In this document: positions 18,357 to 29,200 of the stretch, piece after piece
How positions within the stretch are numbered: the stretch's first letter is position 1
Layout: each line of letters begins with the position of its first letter
The notes under the pieces: generated by a model
Seen by the model: only the letters and a program-made list of their open reading frames with translations
Told to the model about the DNA's origin: nothing
Database searches by the model: none
NCBI GenBank assembly: GCA_000775715.1
Contig: JRWQ01000011.1
Location: 62,001-126,000, forward strand
Length of the DNA stretch: 64,000 nt
Origin: Vibrio tubiashii
GTDB lineage: Bacteria; Pseudomonadota; Gammaproteobacteria; Enterobacterales; Vibrionaceae
Direction of reading: 5' to 3'
Program-made: the position numbers and the translations under genes

Positions 18357-19346
18357 ATGAATCAAGCAGCGAGCAACGTCATGGAAGCATCACCAACTAA
18401 GCGTCTTTTTTCTTATCTAAATTTGAAAGCGCTTACACCGTACGGGTTCCTACTGCCGTTTCTGATCATTTTTTCTGTTTTCGGGATTTTCCCGCTTTTA
18501 TTCTCAATCTATCTTTCGTTTCATGAGTGGAACCCGGTAGAAGGTTTGGGCGCAATGGACTACGTGGGGTTAGAGAACTACCACATTGCTCTGACTGACC
18601 CGTGGCTATGGCGTTCATTGAAGAACACCTTGTGGCTAGCGATTACATCTGGTGTCGCGCAGCACTTAGTCGCTATTCCTGTCGCGTATATTCTGGTCTC
18701 TATGGGTGACCGTCTGCGTCACTGGCTAACTTCTGCTTATTTTCTACCGTTTATTACGTCGACGGTGGCGGCATCACTAATCTTCTTCAACATGTATTCA
18801 CCTAACTCGGGCATCATCAACCAGACACTAATGGCGCTTGCTGATAGTTCGCAGTTTGGTTGGGCGTTCGCTTGGGTTAATGATTACCAGCCGATTCGTT
18901 GGTTGGATGATGCAACTATGATCAAACCTTCGATTGCCATCATGGTGTTCTGGAAGTACACAGGTTTTAACATCGTGCTTTACACCACGGGTTTGATGAC
19001 GATTCCTAAAGATATTCTTGAAGCCGCGCGCATGGACGGCGCTAACGCTCTACGCCGTTTCTGGAACATTTCACTACCCATGATTCGCCCGTTTGTGTTC
19101 TTCGCTGTGACTATGACCATCATCGGTAACTTACAGCTATTCGAAGAACCGTTTGTATTAACCCGAGGGACAGGTGGTACGGGTCAGTCTGGTTTAACCA
19201 TCTCGATGTACTTGTACAAGGTGGGTTGGGAATGGCTAGAGATGGGCACAGCGTCAGCGATTTCATGGCTACTGTTCTCATTGATCGCAGCTTGTACCAT
19301 GGTTCAATTCTTCTTCTTTGGTAAGAAAGGTTTAGGAGAGCAATAA
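18357..19346 (+). CDS. Sugar ABC transporter permease, MalF-like
   Basis: This 329-aa inner-membrane protein has about six membrane helices. It has the EAA loop EAARMDGANALRRFWNISLP before the C-terminal helices, which docks on the ATPase. The first helix segment (YGFLLPFLIIFSVFGIFPLLF) is typical of CUT1-family permeases. It pairs with the next gene, whose start lies one base after its stop. The product forms half of the membrane channel of the glucan-locus importer. Confidence 0.93.
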   Translation: MNQAASNVMEASPTKRLFSYLNLKALTPYGFLLPFLIIFSVFGIFPLLFSIYLSFHEWNPVEGLGAMDYVGLENYHIALTDPWLWRSLKNTLWLAITSGVAQHLVAIPVAYILVSMGDRLRHWLTSAYFLPFITSTVAASLIFFNMYSPNSGIINQTLMALADSSQFGWAFAWVNDYQPIRWLDDATMIKPSIAIMVFWKYTGFNIVLYTTGLMTIPKDILEAARMDGANALRRFWNISLPMIRPFVFFAVTMTIIGNLQLFEEPFVLTRGTGGTGQSGLTISMYLYKVGWEWLEMGTASAISWLLFSLIAACTMVQFFFFGKKGLGEQ

Positions 19347-19347
19347 C

Positions 19348-20244
19348 ATGTCGACTCATTCTGTAAATACGAGCACGTCTCCATTGGCTGCCCTAATCCC
19401 AAGTGATCGTGCGATTGAGATTTTCACGAAAGTACTGATGGTTCTCTTAGCCGTTGTACTGATTGTCTCTGCAATTATTACCGTGTTCCCGTTTTTCTGG
19501 TCAGCGCTACTCTCAACTCGTGACCGTGCTGAGATATTTGGCTCAGGGATCAGCTTTGCTATTGGCGATAGCCTAGCGATTAACTACGCCAAGTTGCAAC
19601 AGATCATGCCGTTTTGGCAGGCGATGTTTAACTCAATTTATGTCGCTTTCTTAGGTACAACGATTTCCCTGCTGTTCTGTAGCATGGGTGGTTACGCCTT
19701 TGCAGTGTTCAAGTTTAAAGGCAAAAACGTACTGTTCGGCATGTTGGTCGGTTCGATGATGATCCCACCAGTGCTGAGTCTGATTCCATACTTCATGATC
19801 GTTAAGTTTTTAGGCTTGCTCGATAACCATATGGCGGTATGGCTACCGTTCACGACGACACCTTTCGGCATTTTCTTAATGCGTCAGCACGTAGTCGCAT
19901 CGATTCCTAAAGAGTTGTTAGAAGCGGCAAAACTGGATGGTGCCGGTGAGTTTAGAACTTACTGGAGCGTGGTACTGCCATTGATGAAACCAGCATTAGC
20001 AACTCTGGCCATCGTACAGTTTGTTTTCTTCTGGAACATGTTTATGCAACCGCTGGTGGTATTAACCACTCCAGAAAACTATGTCATTACCCAAGCGTTA
20101 CGAAGTGTTCAAGGTATTCCAAATACACCTTGGGGCGCCGTAATGCTGGGTACAACAATTTCAATTTTACCGCTTGTAGTGACTTACCTGTTTGCCTCGA
20201 AACAGATGATCAGTGGCTTAACATCCGGCGCAGTTAAAGGTTAG
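19348..20244 (+). CDS. Sugar ABC transporter permease, MalG-like
   Basis: The 298-aa second permease of the importer has six predicted helices and the EAA loop EAAKLDGAGEFRTYWSVVLP. The segment MMIPPVLSLIPYFMIVKFLG matches CUT1 MalG-type partners. GGAG lies upstream inside the preceding gene's end, and the GH1 gene begins four bases after its stop. This tight packing supports one transcript for importer and enzymes. Confidence 0.93.
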   Translation: MSTHSVNTSTSPLAALIPSDRAIEIFTKVLMVLLAVVLIVSAIITVFPFFWSALLSTRDRAEIFGSGISFAIGDSLAINYAKLQQIMPFWQAMFNSIYVAFLGTTISLLFCSMGGYAFAVFKFKGKNVLFGMLVGSMMIPPVLSLIPYFMIVKFLGLLDNHMAVWLPFTTTPFGIFLMRQHVVASIPKELLEAAKLDGAGEFRTYWSVVLPLMKPALATLAIVQFVFFWNMFMQPLVVLTTPENYVITQALRSVQGIPNTPWGAVMLGTTISILPLVVTYLFASKQMISGLTSGAVKG

Positions 20245-20248
20245 AACA

Positions 20249-21598
20249 ATGAACAAATATCAACTTCCAAGTGATTCAAAGTTACGTAGTAAGGAATTTG
20301 TATTCGGTGTCGCGACCTCTTCATATCAAATTGAGGGCGGGATTGATCAGGGTGGACGTACACCATCGATTTGGGATACGTTCTGTCAAACGCCGGGTAA
20401 AGTTGACAACAACGACAACGGTGATATCGCTTGCGACCACTACCACTTGTGGAAGCAAGATATTGAGATGATTCACTCTATGGGTGTTGACGCTTATCGT
20501 CTATCAATCGCTTGGCCGCGTATCTTGCCACAAGATGGCAAAGTGAACCCAGAAGGGTTGGCTTTTTACGAGCAGATCATCGATGAATGCCACGCCAAAG
20601 GGATGCAAGTGTATGTCACCCTATACCACTGGGATTTGCCTCAGTACCTGCAAGATAAAGGTGGTTGGCTAAATCGCGAAACCGCTTACAAGTTCGCTGA
20701 GTATGCGAAGGTGGTAAGCCAGCACTTTGGTGACAAAATCGAAGTGTACACCACGCTAAACGAACCCTTTGTCGCCGCTTTCTTAGGTTATCGTTGGGGT
20801 GAGCACGCCCCGGGTATCGTTGGTGAACGTGAAGGTTTCTTAGCCTCTCACCATCTAATGCTTGGTCATGGTTTGGCGATGCCAATTCTGCGTAAAAACG
20901 CACCGAATGCGAAACACGGCGTGGTTTTCAACGCGACTCCTGCTTACCCATTAACGGACAAAGACCTGGGTGCAGCTGACTACTGTGAAGCGGAGAATTT
21001 CCATTGGTTTATTGATCCGGTGTTAAAGGGTGAGTACCCAGAACTGGTTAAGGAGCGCCGCTCAACAAGCTTACCTATGATTCTAGACGGTGACCTTGAA
21101 ATCATCAGTGCACCGGTTGATTACATCGGTATTAACTACTACACCCGTAGCGTTGCTCGATTCAATGAAAATGGCGATGTCGAAACGGTTAAGCAGACCG
21201 ACAAAGAGCACACTTACATTGGTTGGGAGATCTATCCGCAAGGCTTAACCGACCTGCTAGTCAGACTGAACGAGCGCTATGACAATTTGCCTTCGATCTA
21301 CATTACTGAAAACGGTGCAGCAGGTAACGACCATTGCGTTGGTGGCGATGTAAACGATGAGCAACGCGTGCGCTACTTCCAGGGTCACCTAGAGGCGGTT
21401 GATCAAGCCATTCGCAAAGGCGTCAAAGTCGATGGCTACTTTGCTTGGAGCCTAATGGACAACTTTGAATGGGCATTCGGCTATTGCCAACGATTCGGCA
21501 TGGTTCATGTCGACTACAAAACACAACAGAGAACACTAAAACATAGCGCGATTGCTTACCGCAACATGTTGCTAGAACGCGCTGAGGGGAACAAATAA
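20249..21598 (+). CDS. GH1 beta-glucosidase
   Basis: The 449-aa retaining glycosidase has the GH1 acid/base Glu172 in TLNEPF and the nucleophile Glu354 in ITENGA. Also present are SYQIEGG near the N terminus, a LYHWDLPQ motif and the sugar-contacting SLMDNFEWAFGY near the C terminus. It lacks a signal peptide, so it acts in the cytoplasm on imported disaccharides or short oligomers and releases glucose. GH1 members also act on galactosides, fucosides or 6-phospho sugars. Uptake by an ABC system rather than a PTS argues for an unphosphorylated substrate. It lies inside the importer operon, overlapping the ATPase start by one base (TAATG). Confidence 0.95.
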   Translation: MNKYQLPSDSKLRSKEFVFGVATSSYQIEGGIDQGGRTPSIWDTFCQTPGKVDNNDNGDIACDHYHLWKQDIEMIHSMGVDAYRLSIAWPRILPQDGKVNPEGLAFYEQIIDECHAKGMQVYVTLYHWDLPQYLQDKGGWLNRETAYKFAEYAKVVSQHFGDKIEVYTTLNEPFVAAFLGYRWGEHAPGIVGEREGFLASHHLMLGHGLAMPILRKNAPNAKHGVVFNATPAYPLTDKDLGAADYCEAENFHWFIDPVLKGEYPELVKERRSTSLPMILDGDLEIISAPVDYIGINYYTRSVARFNENGDVETVKQTDKEHTYIGWEIYPQGLTDLLVRLNERYDNLPSIYITENGAAGNDHCVGGDVNDEQRVRYFQGHLEAVDQAIRKGVKVDGYFAWSLMDNFEWAFGYCQRFGMVHVDYKTQQRTLKHSAIAYRNMLLERAEGNK

Positions 21599-22689
21599 TG
21601 GCTAAAGTTGAATTTAAAAACATCAAAAAATCATTTGGTGATGTAGACGTAGTAAAACACTTTGATTTTACTGTGAACGATGGCGAGTTTGTTGTTTTCC
21701 TTGGCCCGTCAGGTTGTGGTAAATCAACGACTCTACGTATGCTAGCGGGTCTTGAAAGCATCTCTTCCGGTGATATCTACGTTGGCGATAAGCTGATGAA
21801 CAAGATAGATGCCAAAGATAGAGACTTAGCAATGGTGTTCCAAAGCTATGCCCTTTACCCACACATGACGGTATATGAGAACATCGCTTTTGCCCTCAAG
21901 TTAAAAGGAATGCCGAAAGCTGACATTGATGTGGAAGTACGTAAAGCAGCAAAAATGCTAGAGCTTGACCCACTGCTAGACCGTAAGCCAAAAGAATTAT
22001 CGGGTGGTCAACGCCAACGTGTCGCGATGGGACGCGCTATGGTGCGTACTCCGAAAGTATTCTTGTTTGATGAGCCTCTATCGAACCTAGATGCCAAACT
22101 GCGTGGGGTAATGCGTGAAGAGATTAAACAGCTTCACCGTGAACTCAAAACGACCACTATCTATGTCACTCACGATCAGATTGAAGCGATGACATTGGCA
22201 GACCGTATCGTGATTTTGAAAGATGGCTATGTGGCGCAGGTGGGCACACCAACGGAAGTGTTCCAACGTCCTGCTAATAAGTTTGTTGCTCAGTTCATCG
22301 GTAACCCATCAATGAACATGTTAGATGCAAAACTTGTCGATCAAAACGGCGAATATTTCATTGAGCTAGGTGATGTCCTTATCCCTCTCCCTGAGCGCTT
22401 CAAAGCTCACGCATCGAAGAATTTGGCGCTGCATTTTGGTGTTCGTCCAACAGACATCCACTTACGTGCTGAGCAAGTGGACCACGACCGAGTACTACCT
22501 GTTCCTGTTCATATCAAAGACAAGGAGCTGCTTGGCGCGAGCATTCTGTTAAAGACGGAAATAGCAGGTCAACCATTAATGGTCGAGACGCAAGCTGCTG
22601 AAGTGGATGTTGACAATCTAACGCTCTATTTAGACCTAGATGCCATTCACCTGTTTGATGCATTGAGCGAAAACTCGCTAGCAAGCTAA
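21598..22689 (+). CDS. Sugar ABC transporter ATPase, UgpC/MalK/MsmX type
   Basis: The 363-aa ATPase has Walker A GPSGCGKST, Q-loop FQSYALYPHMTV, signature LSGGQRQR, Walker B VFLFDEPLSNLD and the H-loop in VTHDQIEA. A C-terminal TOBE-like regulatory domain (residues about 240-363, with FGVRPTDIHL) is typical of CUT1 importers. Its ATG overlaps the stop of the GH1 gene, so translation is probably coupled. The downstream GH94 gene is separated by 75 bp that contains a strong palindrome. Confidence 0.94.
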   Translation: MAKVEFKNIKKSFGDVDVVKHFDFTVNDGEFVVFLGPSGCGKSTTLRMLAGLESISSGDIYVGDKLMNKIDAKDRDLAMVFQSYALYPHMTVYENIAFALKLKGMPKADIDVEVRKAAKMLELDPLLDRKPKELSGGQRQRVAMGRAMVRTPKVFLFDEPLSNLDAKLRGVMREEIKQLHRELKTTTIYVTHDQIEAMTLADRIVILKDGYVAQVGTPTEVFQRPANKFVAQFIGNPSMNMLDAKLVDQNGEYFIELGDVLIPLPERFKAHASKNLALHFGVRPTDIHLRAEQVDHDRVLPVPVHIKDKELLGASILLKTEIAGQPLMVETQAAEVDVDNLTLYLDLDAIHLFDALSENSLAS

Positions 22690-22735
22690 GTCGATTCGGG
22701 TCAACAGACTCTAATGAGCAATTTTTAATATTTAG

Positions 22736-22755
22736 CTCCTCCCAATTGGGAGGAG
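22736..22755 (+). promoter_or_regulatory. Palindrome enclosing the ribosome binding site of the GH94 gene
   Basis: CTCCTCCCAATTGGGAGGAG is a perfect 20-bp palindrome. Extra A-T and G-U pairs are possible on each side. Its 3' arm supplies the AGGAG that would be the Shine-Dalgarno of the next gene, so folding would hide it. No T-run follows, which makes a simple terminator less likely. Confidence 0.6.
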
Positions 22756-22770
22756 TTAGGGATAGTGACG

Positions 22771-25182
22771 ATGAAATTTGGATATTTTGACGATAACAAC
22801 AAAGAATATGTAGCGACTACGCCCTGCACACCAATCAAATGGTGTAACTATGTCGGGACGCTAGATTTTGGTGGCCTGGTTGATAGCAATGGTGGAGTAC
22901 TGCTGTGTAAAGGCGACCCAGCTCTTAACCGCATTACTAAGTACATTGCCCAGCTACCGAACTCGGATTTTAAAGGATCGACCTTGTACCTCAAGGTCAA
23001 AGACAGCCAAGGCAATGTCGAGATCTTCTCGCCGTTCTACACCCCAACCCTTAAACCGTTGGATAAGTTTGAAAACCACACGGGCCTTTCATACACCAAG
23101 ATTGTCGCAGAGGCATTTGGTGTGCGCTGCGAAAGCACTTTCTTTGTGCCTAAGGCGGACCAAGTTCTGCTGCAAGATATCAAGGTGACTAACATCTCTG
23201 ACCAAGAGCTGCATGTGGATGTCGTTCCGGTGTTTGAGTTTACCCACTTTGATGCGCTTAAACAGCTACTCAATGCGGACTGGGTACCACAAACAATGAC
23301 CCTTAAAGCGCACCGTGAAGAATCTGATCATATTGTTCTTGAGCAGTACGCATTCATGAAACGCGACACGGCGGTAAACCTAATGACAGCCGATCGCGTC
23401 GCCACTTCTTTTGATGGTGATAGACAGCAGTTTATTGGCAACATGGGTTATGGCAGTTGGGCGGCACCTAAAGCTCTAGAGCGAGCTGAATTGGGTAACA
23501 CTGAGTGTCTTCGAGGCGATAATATTGGTGCATTAAACCTGCGTTTGGGTTGGCTGAAAAAAGGCCAAACAGAGCGTACCGTCGTGCAACTGACACAGAT
23601 GGATAGCTTAGAAAACGCTAAAGAGCTGCTAAGCAAATACCGTGATCATGGCGCAGTAGATGCAGCTTTCAATGAGCTTACTGAGCATTGGGATGACTAT
23701 TTAGAGACGGTACAGGTTGAGACGCCAGATCCTGCCATGAACTCAATGCTTAACATTCATAACCCTCGCCAGTGTCATACAACTAAAAATTGGTCTCGCT
23801 ACTTGTCTCTGTACCAGCTGGGTTATGGCGCCCGTGGTATTGGTTTTAGAGACTCTTCACAAGACATTCTCGGCGTGATTACTCATATGCCAGAAGAGGC
23901 GAGAGAGTTCATTGAGCGTCTGTTGTCGGTTCAGAACACTAATGGTAGTGCGATGCACCAGTTCTTCCCATCGACGATGGAAGCCAATGCCGGTGACTCG
24001 CGCGAAGAAGAAGACCGCCCAGACTACTATGGCGATGATCACCTGTGGATCATCTACGCGGTGACGCAATATGTCAAAGAGACAGGTAATGCCGATTTCC
24101 TAAATAAAGAGATTGCTTACTATCAGAAAGATCGCAATGGCGTGCCTGTTGAGTCTGGTACGGTATGGGATCACCTGTGTCGCGCGATTAACTTTACTTA
24201 CAACAATACCGGACAGCACGGCTTACCTCTACTTGGGTTTGCTGACTGGAATGACACAGTGAACCTGCCAACGGGGGCTGAGTCGATGATGGTCGCAAAC
24301 ATGTACGGCAAAGCCTTGCTAGATATGCTCGACCTGTGTGCCTTACGTGGTGAAACAACGTTTGCAAAACAATTGGAAGAGCAGTATCGGCAGATGCAGA
24401 GCACAGTTAACGAGTGTGGCTGGGATGGAGAGTGGTTCATCCGCTACTTCGATGAGCAAGGTGCACCGATCGGCTCCCATGTGAATCAGCAAGGCCAAAT
24501 CTATACCAACGGTCAAAGCTGGCCAGTGATCTCAGGTTTTGCTACTGACGAGCGAGCCATTCAGGCGCTAGATTCTGTCTACAGTAAGTTAAATACAAGC
24601 AATGGCATTAAGCTTTCTACACCGGGTTACAACGGCTTTGATCCAAACCTTGGTGGGGTCTCAACTTATCCGCCTGGTGCGAAGGAGAACGGTGGCATTT
24701 TCTTGCATTCGAACCCATGGGTAATGATCGCGGAAGCGAAAGTGGGCAATGGCGAGCGCGCTTACGAGTACTATCGTCAAATTAATCCAGCGTCTAAGAA
24801 TGACAGCATTGATAGATTTGAATCTGAGCCTTACTGCTACCCGCAGAACATTCTCGGTGACGAGCATCAGCAGTTTGGTTTAGGGCGTAATGCTTGGCTG
24901 TCGGGTACTTCATCCTGGACTTATGTGGCGGGTACTCAATGGATTCTGGGTGTGCGTCCAGAAGTGGATGGTTTAGTTGTTGACCCATGTATTCCAAGCG
25001 CTTGGCCTGAGTTTAAAGTACGCAGAAAGTTCCGCGGCGCAATATATAACATCCATGTGACTAACCCAGACAATGTATCTAAAGGCGTTAAACAGATGCG
25101 TGTTGATGGCGATCTTGTAGAGGGTGGTAAAGCACCAATCTTTACTTCTGGTGAGCACACAGTAGAGGTTGTTTTAGGTTAA
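22771..25182 (+). CDS. GH94 disaccharide phosphorylase (cellobiose/laminaribiose/chitobiose type)
   Basis: The 803-aa enzyme starts with MKFGYFDDNNKEYV, the shared N terminus of GH94 phosphorylases. It has RGIGFRDSSQD near the (alpha/alpha)6 barrel and the general acid Asp492 in FADWND, the same position as in Vibrio chitobiose phosphorylase. It ends with the family's C-terminal beta-sheet region. Such enzymes split a beta-linked disaccharide with phosphate, giving glucose (or GlcNAc) 1-phosphate and saving ATP. The N-terminal loop (GGVLLCKGDPALNRI) is not the one I know from classical cellobiose or chitobiose phosphorylases, so the substrate is open. The start could be GTG 22765 or ATG 22771. 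Confidence 0.88.
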   Translation: MKFGYFDDNNKEYVATTPCTPIKWCNYVGTLDFGGLVDSNGGVLLCKGDPALNRITKYIAQLPNSDFKGSTLYLKVKDSQGNVEIFSPFYTPTLKPLDKFENHTGLSYTKIVAEAFGVRCESTFFVPKADQVLLQDIKVTNISDQELHVDVVPVFEFTHFDALKQLLNADWVPQTMTLKAHREESDHIVLEQYAFMKRDTAVNLMTADRVATSFDGDRQQFIGNMGYGSWAAPKALERAELGNTECLRGDNIGALNLRLGWLKKGQTERTVVQLTQMDSLENAKELLSKYRDHGAVDAAFNELTEHWDDYLETVQVETPDPAMNSMLNIHNPRQCHTTKNWSRYLSLYQLGYGARGIGFRDSSQDILGVITHMPEEAREFIERLLSVQNTNGSAMHQFFPSTMEANAGDSREEEDRPDYYGDDHLWIIYAVTQYVKETGNADFLNKEIAYYQKDRNGVPVESGTVWDHLCRAINFTYNNTGQHGLPLLGFADWNDTVNLPTGAESMMVANMYGKALLDMLDLCALRGETTFAKQLEEQYRQMQSTVNECGWDGEWFIRYFDEQGAPIGSHVNQQGQIYTNGQSWPVISGFATDERAIQALDSVYSKLNTSNGIKLSTPGYNGFDPNLGGVSTYPPGAKENGGIFLHSNPWVMIAEAKVGNGERAYEYYRQINPASKNDSIDRFESEPYCYPQNILGDEHQQFGLGRNAWLSGTSSWTYVAGTQWILGVRPEVDGLVVDPCIPSAWPEFKVRRKFRGAIYNIHVTNPDNVSKGVKQMRVDGDLVEGGKAPIFTSGEHTVEVVLG

Positions 25183-25190
25183 TGAAATCA

Positions 25191-25214
25191 AAAAGGGCGC
25201 GTTTGCGCCCCTAT
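25191..25214. terminator. Bidirectional terminator between GH94 and the epimerase gene
   Basis: GGGCGC, loop GTTT and GCGCCC lie between two convergent stops. On the minus strand the stem is followed by TTTTTGATTT. Confidence 0.8.
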
Positions 25215-25218
25215 TTGG

Positions 25219-26166
25219 TTAGTGAGATGAATATTGAGCTTCACATTGCCATTGAAAGCTCTGCTTTTGACCCGGAGCAAGATGCAATAAGCCGATATGG
25301 TTGTTAAAGGCATTAGCAGGGCAGGTCATTGGTTCAATAGCGATACTCTGCTCAGACGTTGGTGTATAGAGCTGAATATAAGGGTAATTACTGTCTTGGC
25401 GGTAGGTTAAACAAGCGCGGTTGTCCGCTCTTGATAGCGTCAACTCGATCGGTGTTTGAGGATCAAACTCGAAGCAGTGATTGAGCTGATACTCAGCCAG
25501 CGAAGTTGGCGAGACAAAGTTAGAGAACGTAGAGCGTTGGCCGGAAGGTAAATCTTCGATGTGCTCTAGTTCAAAGCATGAAGGCATGTGAAGCAAGCAC
25601 TCGCTTCTATCGCTACCAAGAGAAAAGTAGGGGTGCCATGCATCGCCAAATGGCATTGTTTGGTCACTGAGATTGGTGATTGAAGTGGTACAGGTAAGAT
25701 CACCAACTAAGTTGATATGAAAATAGGTATCGAGACGGAACGCATAAGGGTAGCCATCACAAAGACGTTCGGTTTCAAATCGAAGCGTTAGCTCTGCTTC
25801 AGTTTGGCTTGCCTGTGAGTGAATGCATTTAAAGGGTTGGTTATACAACAAGCCATGAACGGCATGGTCTGACCAAGAGAAGTTAGCAGGTAACTGAAAT
25901 GATTGAGAGCGATAACTGTAATGCCCTTTGTCGAGGCGGTTCGGAAAAGGGAACAGCTTGGCACTGCGAGAAAAGAAAGGATTGGTTTCAATGAGTTCTT
26001 GGCAACTCTTGTAGCCAGATATAAAGGAAAATGGACTGTGATTAACAATGTATTTATTAATGATGGAGCCGAATTGAGTAATTATTTGGAGCTCAATTCC
26101 TTCTTCTTCGTTATTTATGTTAATGCTATCCAACTCACCAAACTTTTCTTTTTCTATTCTGAACAT
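25219..26166 (-). CDS. Aldose 1-epimerase (GalM-like)
   Basis: The 315-aa protein has the mutarotase fold signatures: FPFPNRL for the sugar anomeric side, a conserved His in HAVHGLLYN, the catalytic region GDAWHPYF and a late catalytic Glu in IEPMTCPANAFN. The family interconverts alpha and beta anomers of aldoses. GH1 and GH94 release specific anomers of glucose or glucose 1-phosphate, so this enzyme would help feed glucokinase. It lies on the opposite strand between the GH94 and GH116-like genes, with GGAGGT upstream of the ATG. The exact sugar is not determined. Confidence 0.85.
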   Translation of the reverse strand: MFRIEKEKFGELDSININNEEEGIELQIITQFGSIINKYIVNHSPFSFISGYKSCQELIETNPFFSRSAKLFPFPNRLDKGHYSYRSQSFQLPANFSWSDHAVHGLLYNQPFKCIHSQASQTEAELTLRFETERLCDGYPYAFRLDTYFHINLVGDLTCTTSITNLSDQTMPFGDAWHPYFSLGSDRSECLLHMPSCFELEHIEDLPSGQRSTFSNFVSPTSLAEYQLNHCFEFDPQTPIELTLSRADNRACLTYRQDSNYPYIQLYTPTSEQSIAIEPMTCPANAFNNHIGLLHLAPGQKQSFQWQCEAQYSSH

Positions 26167-26233
26167 AGTAACACCTCCGTATATTTTGAGATGTTATCAA
26201 TAAAATTATAATATTCAATGTTGGATTTTAAAA

Positions 26234-29200
26234 ATGAAGAATAAAATTCCATATACAAGTTATTTTGGCTCTGCAGAGGAGCTATGCCGCAAAGGAGACG
26301 CGGTAGAGTTTATTCAACCTTGGTATACGCCAATCTCAACCACACCTGAAAATACGGGGATGGCAATTGGTGGTATTGGCAGTACCTTTACCCTTACGCC
26401 ATCAGGCAGCACACCAAACTTCAGTTTTGTACCGGGCATATTTATTGACTGTCAAAACGACGCTATTAACTTTAACGACTTCTATGTTTCATGTATGGAA
26501 CTACCCTCGTTAGAGAATCTTGAAATTTATGATCTCGATGAGATGATAAATTATCTAGGTTATTACCCGGCGCAATTTAATAATGAAACTTTAAATTGTG
26601 AAAGTAATCTTACTGCTATTGAACAAATAAGAAGTTCTATAAAATGTGGTGAGTTCTATTTATCAAACAAAGAACGATTTGCGCGATGGAATATAGAGTT
26701 TACTGAGCGGACTCAGCAGGAAATAAAGCTCAATCCTAGCTCGTTAACTACACAAATATTGGTCGCGCTTGATTTCTTTAATGGTCTGTTGAAGAACGGC
26801 TCATCCGTTGGTATGTCTTTAACAGCCAATCAGAGCGGTGTGTTGCCAGTGATTGACGCGGAGCAAGTTGAGTATCAAGCTCTATACCCTATGGCTCAAT
26901 ACCGTTACTTGGCATTCGAAGGTATTGAGGTTACCAGGAAGGTAGTGTCGCCAGTTGTGAAGGATGACAAAAAGCTATGTTCACTTCCGATGCACTGGAA
27001 CCATTTTGAAGTCACCAACAACTCCGACAAGGCTAAAGTGATTACCATAGTGCAATCACTTGATAACCTAATTGGTTCAACGTACCGCAAAGGTCGAGAT
27101 GGCGTTCAAGATTCGGCATGCAACCTGGTTCAAAACCCGATTGCCCAATGCCACAAAAAGGTAAAAATCAGCGACGCACAGACCCAGTTTGAAGGTGTTC
27201 ACTTAGCTAGTGAGTCACCTTATGCATCGGATATCGAAGGAGAGGTTATCTTCGGTGTACAAGCCGATAAAGGACTATTGGGGTCAGGTAAGCTCTGCAT
27301 CACGGCTAAGACCTCGGTGTATACCAGTAAATCGCAACAACAAGTAGAAGCCGCCCTTAACACAGGTCGAGTCAATGACCATTTTGACCACGGCATTTAT
27401 AGTGGCCGCGAAGCGCTGAGTGCGATTGTCTGCGTGCAGATAGAACTGCAACCTCAAGAGACGGTTGAGTTTCGATTTGCTCAGGTGATGGATCACAGCA
27501 AAATCTCTCTTAATGGTTGGGAATCGCAAAAAGCCTATACTCAATTTTTCGCACAGCCCGACCGCGCCTTGAACATAATGCAGCAGACACTGCCGCAGTT
27601 GAGCGCGATCGAACAGGCTGTCGTTGATCAGCAACAGCAACTTCTTAATGACGCAGAAACGCAGATTGCCAATCAAGGTAGTGCGTTGCGTTACGCGACC
27701 ATGGCGATGAACACACTTTCTTTTTTGGCTGAATCTACTGTGTGGGATAGGGAAGATAAGTTTCTAGTTAAAGAGTGTGTTGACTACCCATTCTTTAACT
27801 CGCTCGATGTCTATTTCTATGGCTCGTTCTCTTTGCTCTATCTGCTTCCTGAACTTGATGGCTGCGTTATGAAGGCGTTTGCCGACGCGATTTTAGCCTC
27901 AGATGAGACTAAGCGACGTTACTGGGAATATGAAGACAAGCCATATGCTGAGTTGATTGATACTAAATATGAAGGTACTCGAGCTCAGCGTGGCGCTGTG
28001 ATTCACGATCTTGGTAGCCCTTACGACATTCAGCCTGATGCCTATAGCTGGCATAACGTCAAAGAGTGGAAGGACTTAGCACCTAAATACATTTTGATGG
28101 TTTACCGTCACTATCAGCGTACAGGAAACCTTTCGATTGTAGAGTCGTGCTGGCCCGCTATTACTGCAAGTATCGATTATCTGTCGACGTTAATTGAAGA
28201 GGGCGATGCGCTGCCATTGACCCGAGGTACTGATGACACTTTCGATAATTTATCGTCTCATGGTATCTCAATTTACTGTGCAAGCTTGTGGAGTGCTGGC
28301 CTTAAAGTGGCGAGTGAGCTAGCGAAACTCATGGATCAAGAGGCTTTGGCACAAGAGTACTTCTCTCGCTCGATCATCGGGTTAGAAACGCTTGAATCTG
28401 GTTTGTGGGATGAAGAGAAGGGCTATTACCACTTCTTCGTTACCCCTATTCAGAGCAAACACCTGACGGGTCATGGCGCAGAGTCTCTTAAAACGCTTGG
28501 CATTACGATCACCGGTAACCCGCAGGTCGATAAACGCGCTTTGAATGAGTACCTTGATGAGGTCGACCTTGATTCATCAGCAAGTAAGCTAGAACAGCGC
28601 TTATTAAAGAAACAGCGCTTACTAGAGGTTGCACCTGAAGCATTCAATGGTAGCTACCAAGATCTGGTAGAAGATTCTGACAATAGCTTCGGTGACGCAC
28701 TGCTTGCGGATACTTACCTTAAGCTCATCGGTGTGGACTGTCTGTTTGATTCGACCAGAACTGAGCGCGCGCTAGACTACCTCTATCAGCACAACTTTGA
28801 ACTGAATAGTCCTAAGCTAGGTGTCGCGAATATGACGTTGGCTGACGGCTCTCCGCACTCTGCATTCCAAGCACAAGATGTATGGATTGGCGTTCAGTTC
28901 AGCGTCGCCACCTCGCTGAAGATGGTAGGTAAAACGCTAGAAGCGGAAAGGTTGATGGATACGGTTTATAAGGCGTTGTATCACTACGCTAAGATACCGT
29001 TTGCCGCACCGGAAGGTTTCAACTGTTCGGTATCTGTGACTGCCGATTCGTTGTGTGAGCAGTTTTCTATCGATGATCAAACAGCACTAGCTTGGCTAAC
29101 TCAGTTGACAGCGACGTCATGTCTATTAAGTGATGGTCGTGTTAGCCCAGCAATTACCAAGGACGCTACAGAGTTTTCAATCTTTGTCGCTAACTGTGTT

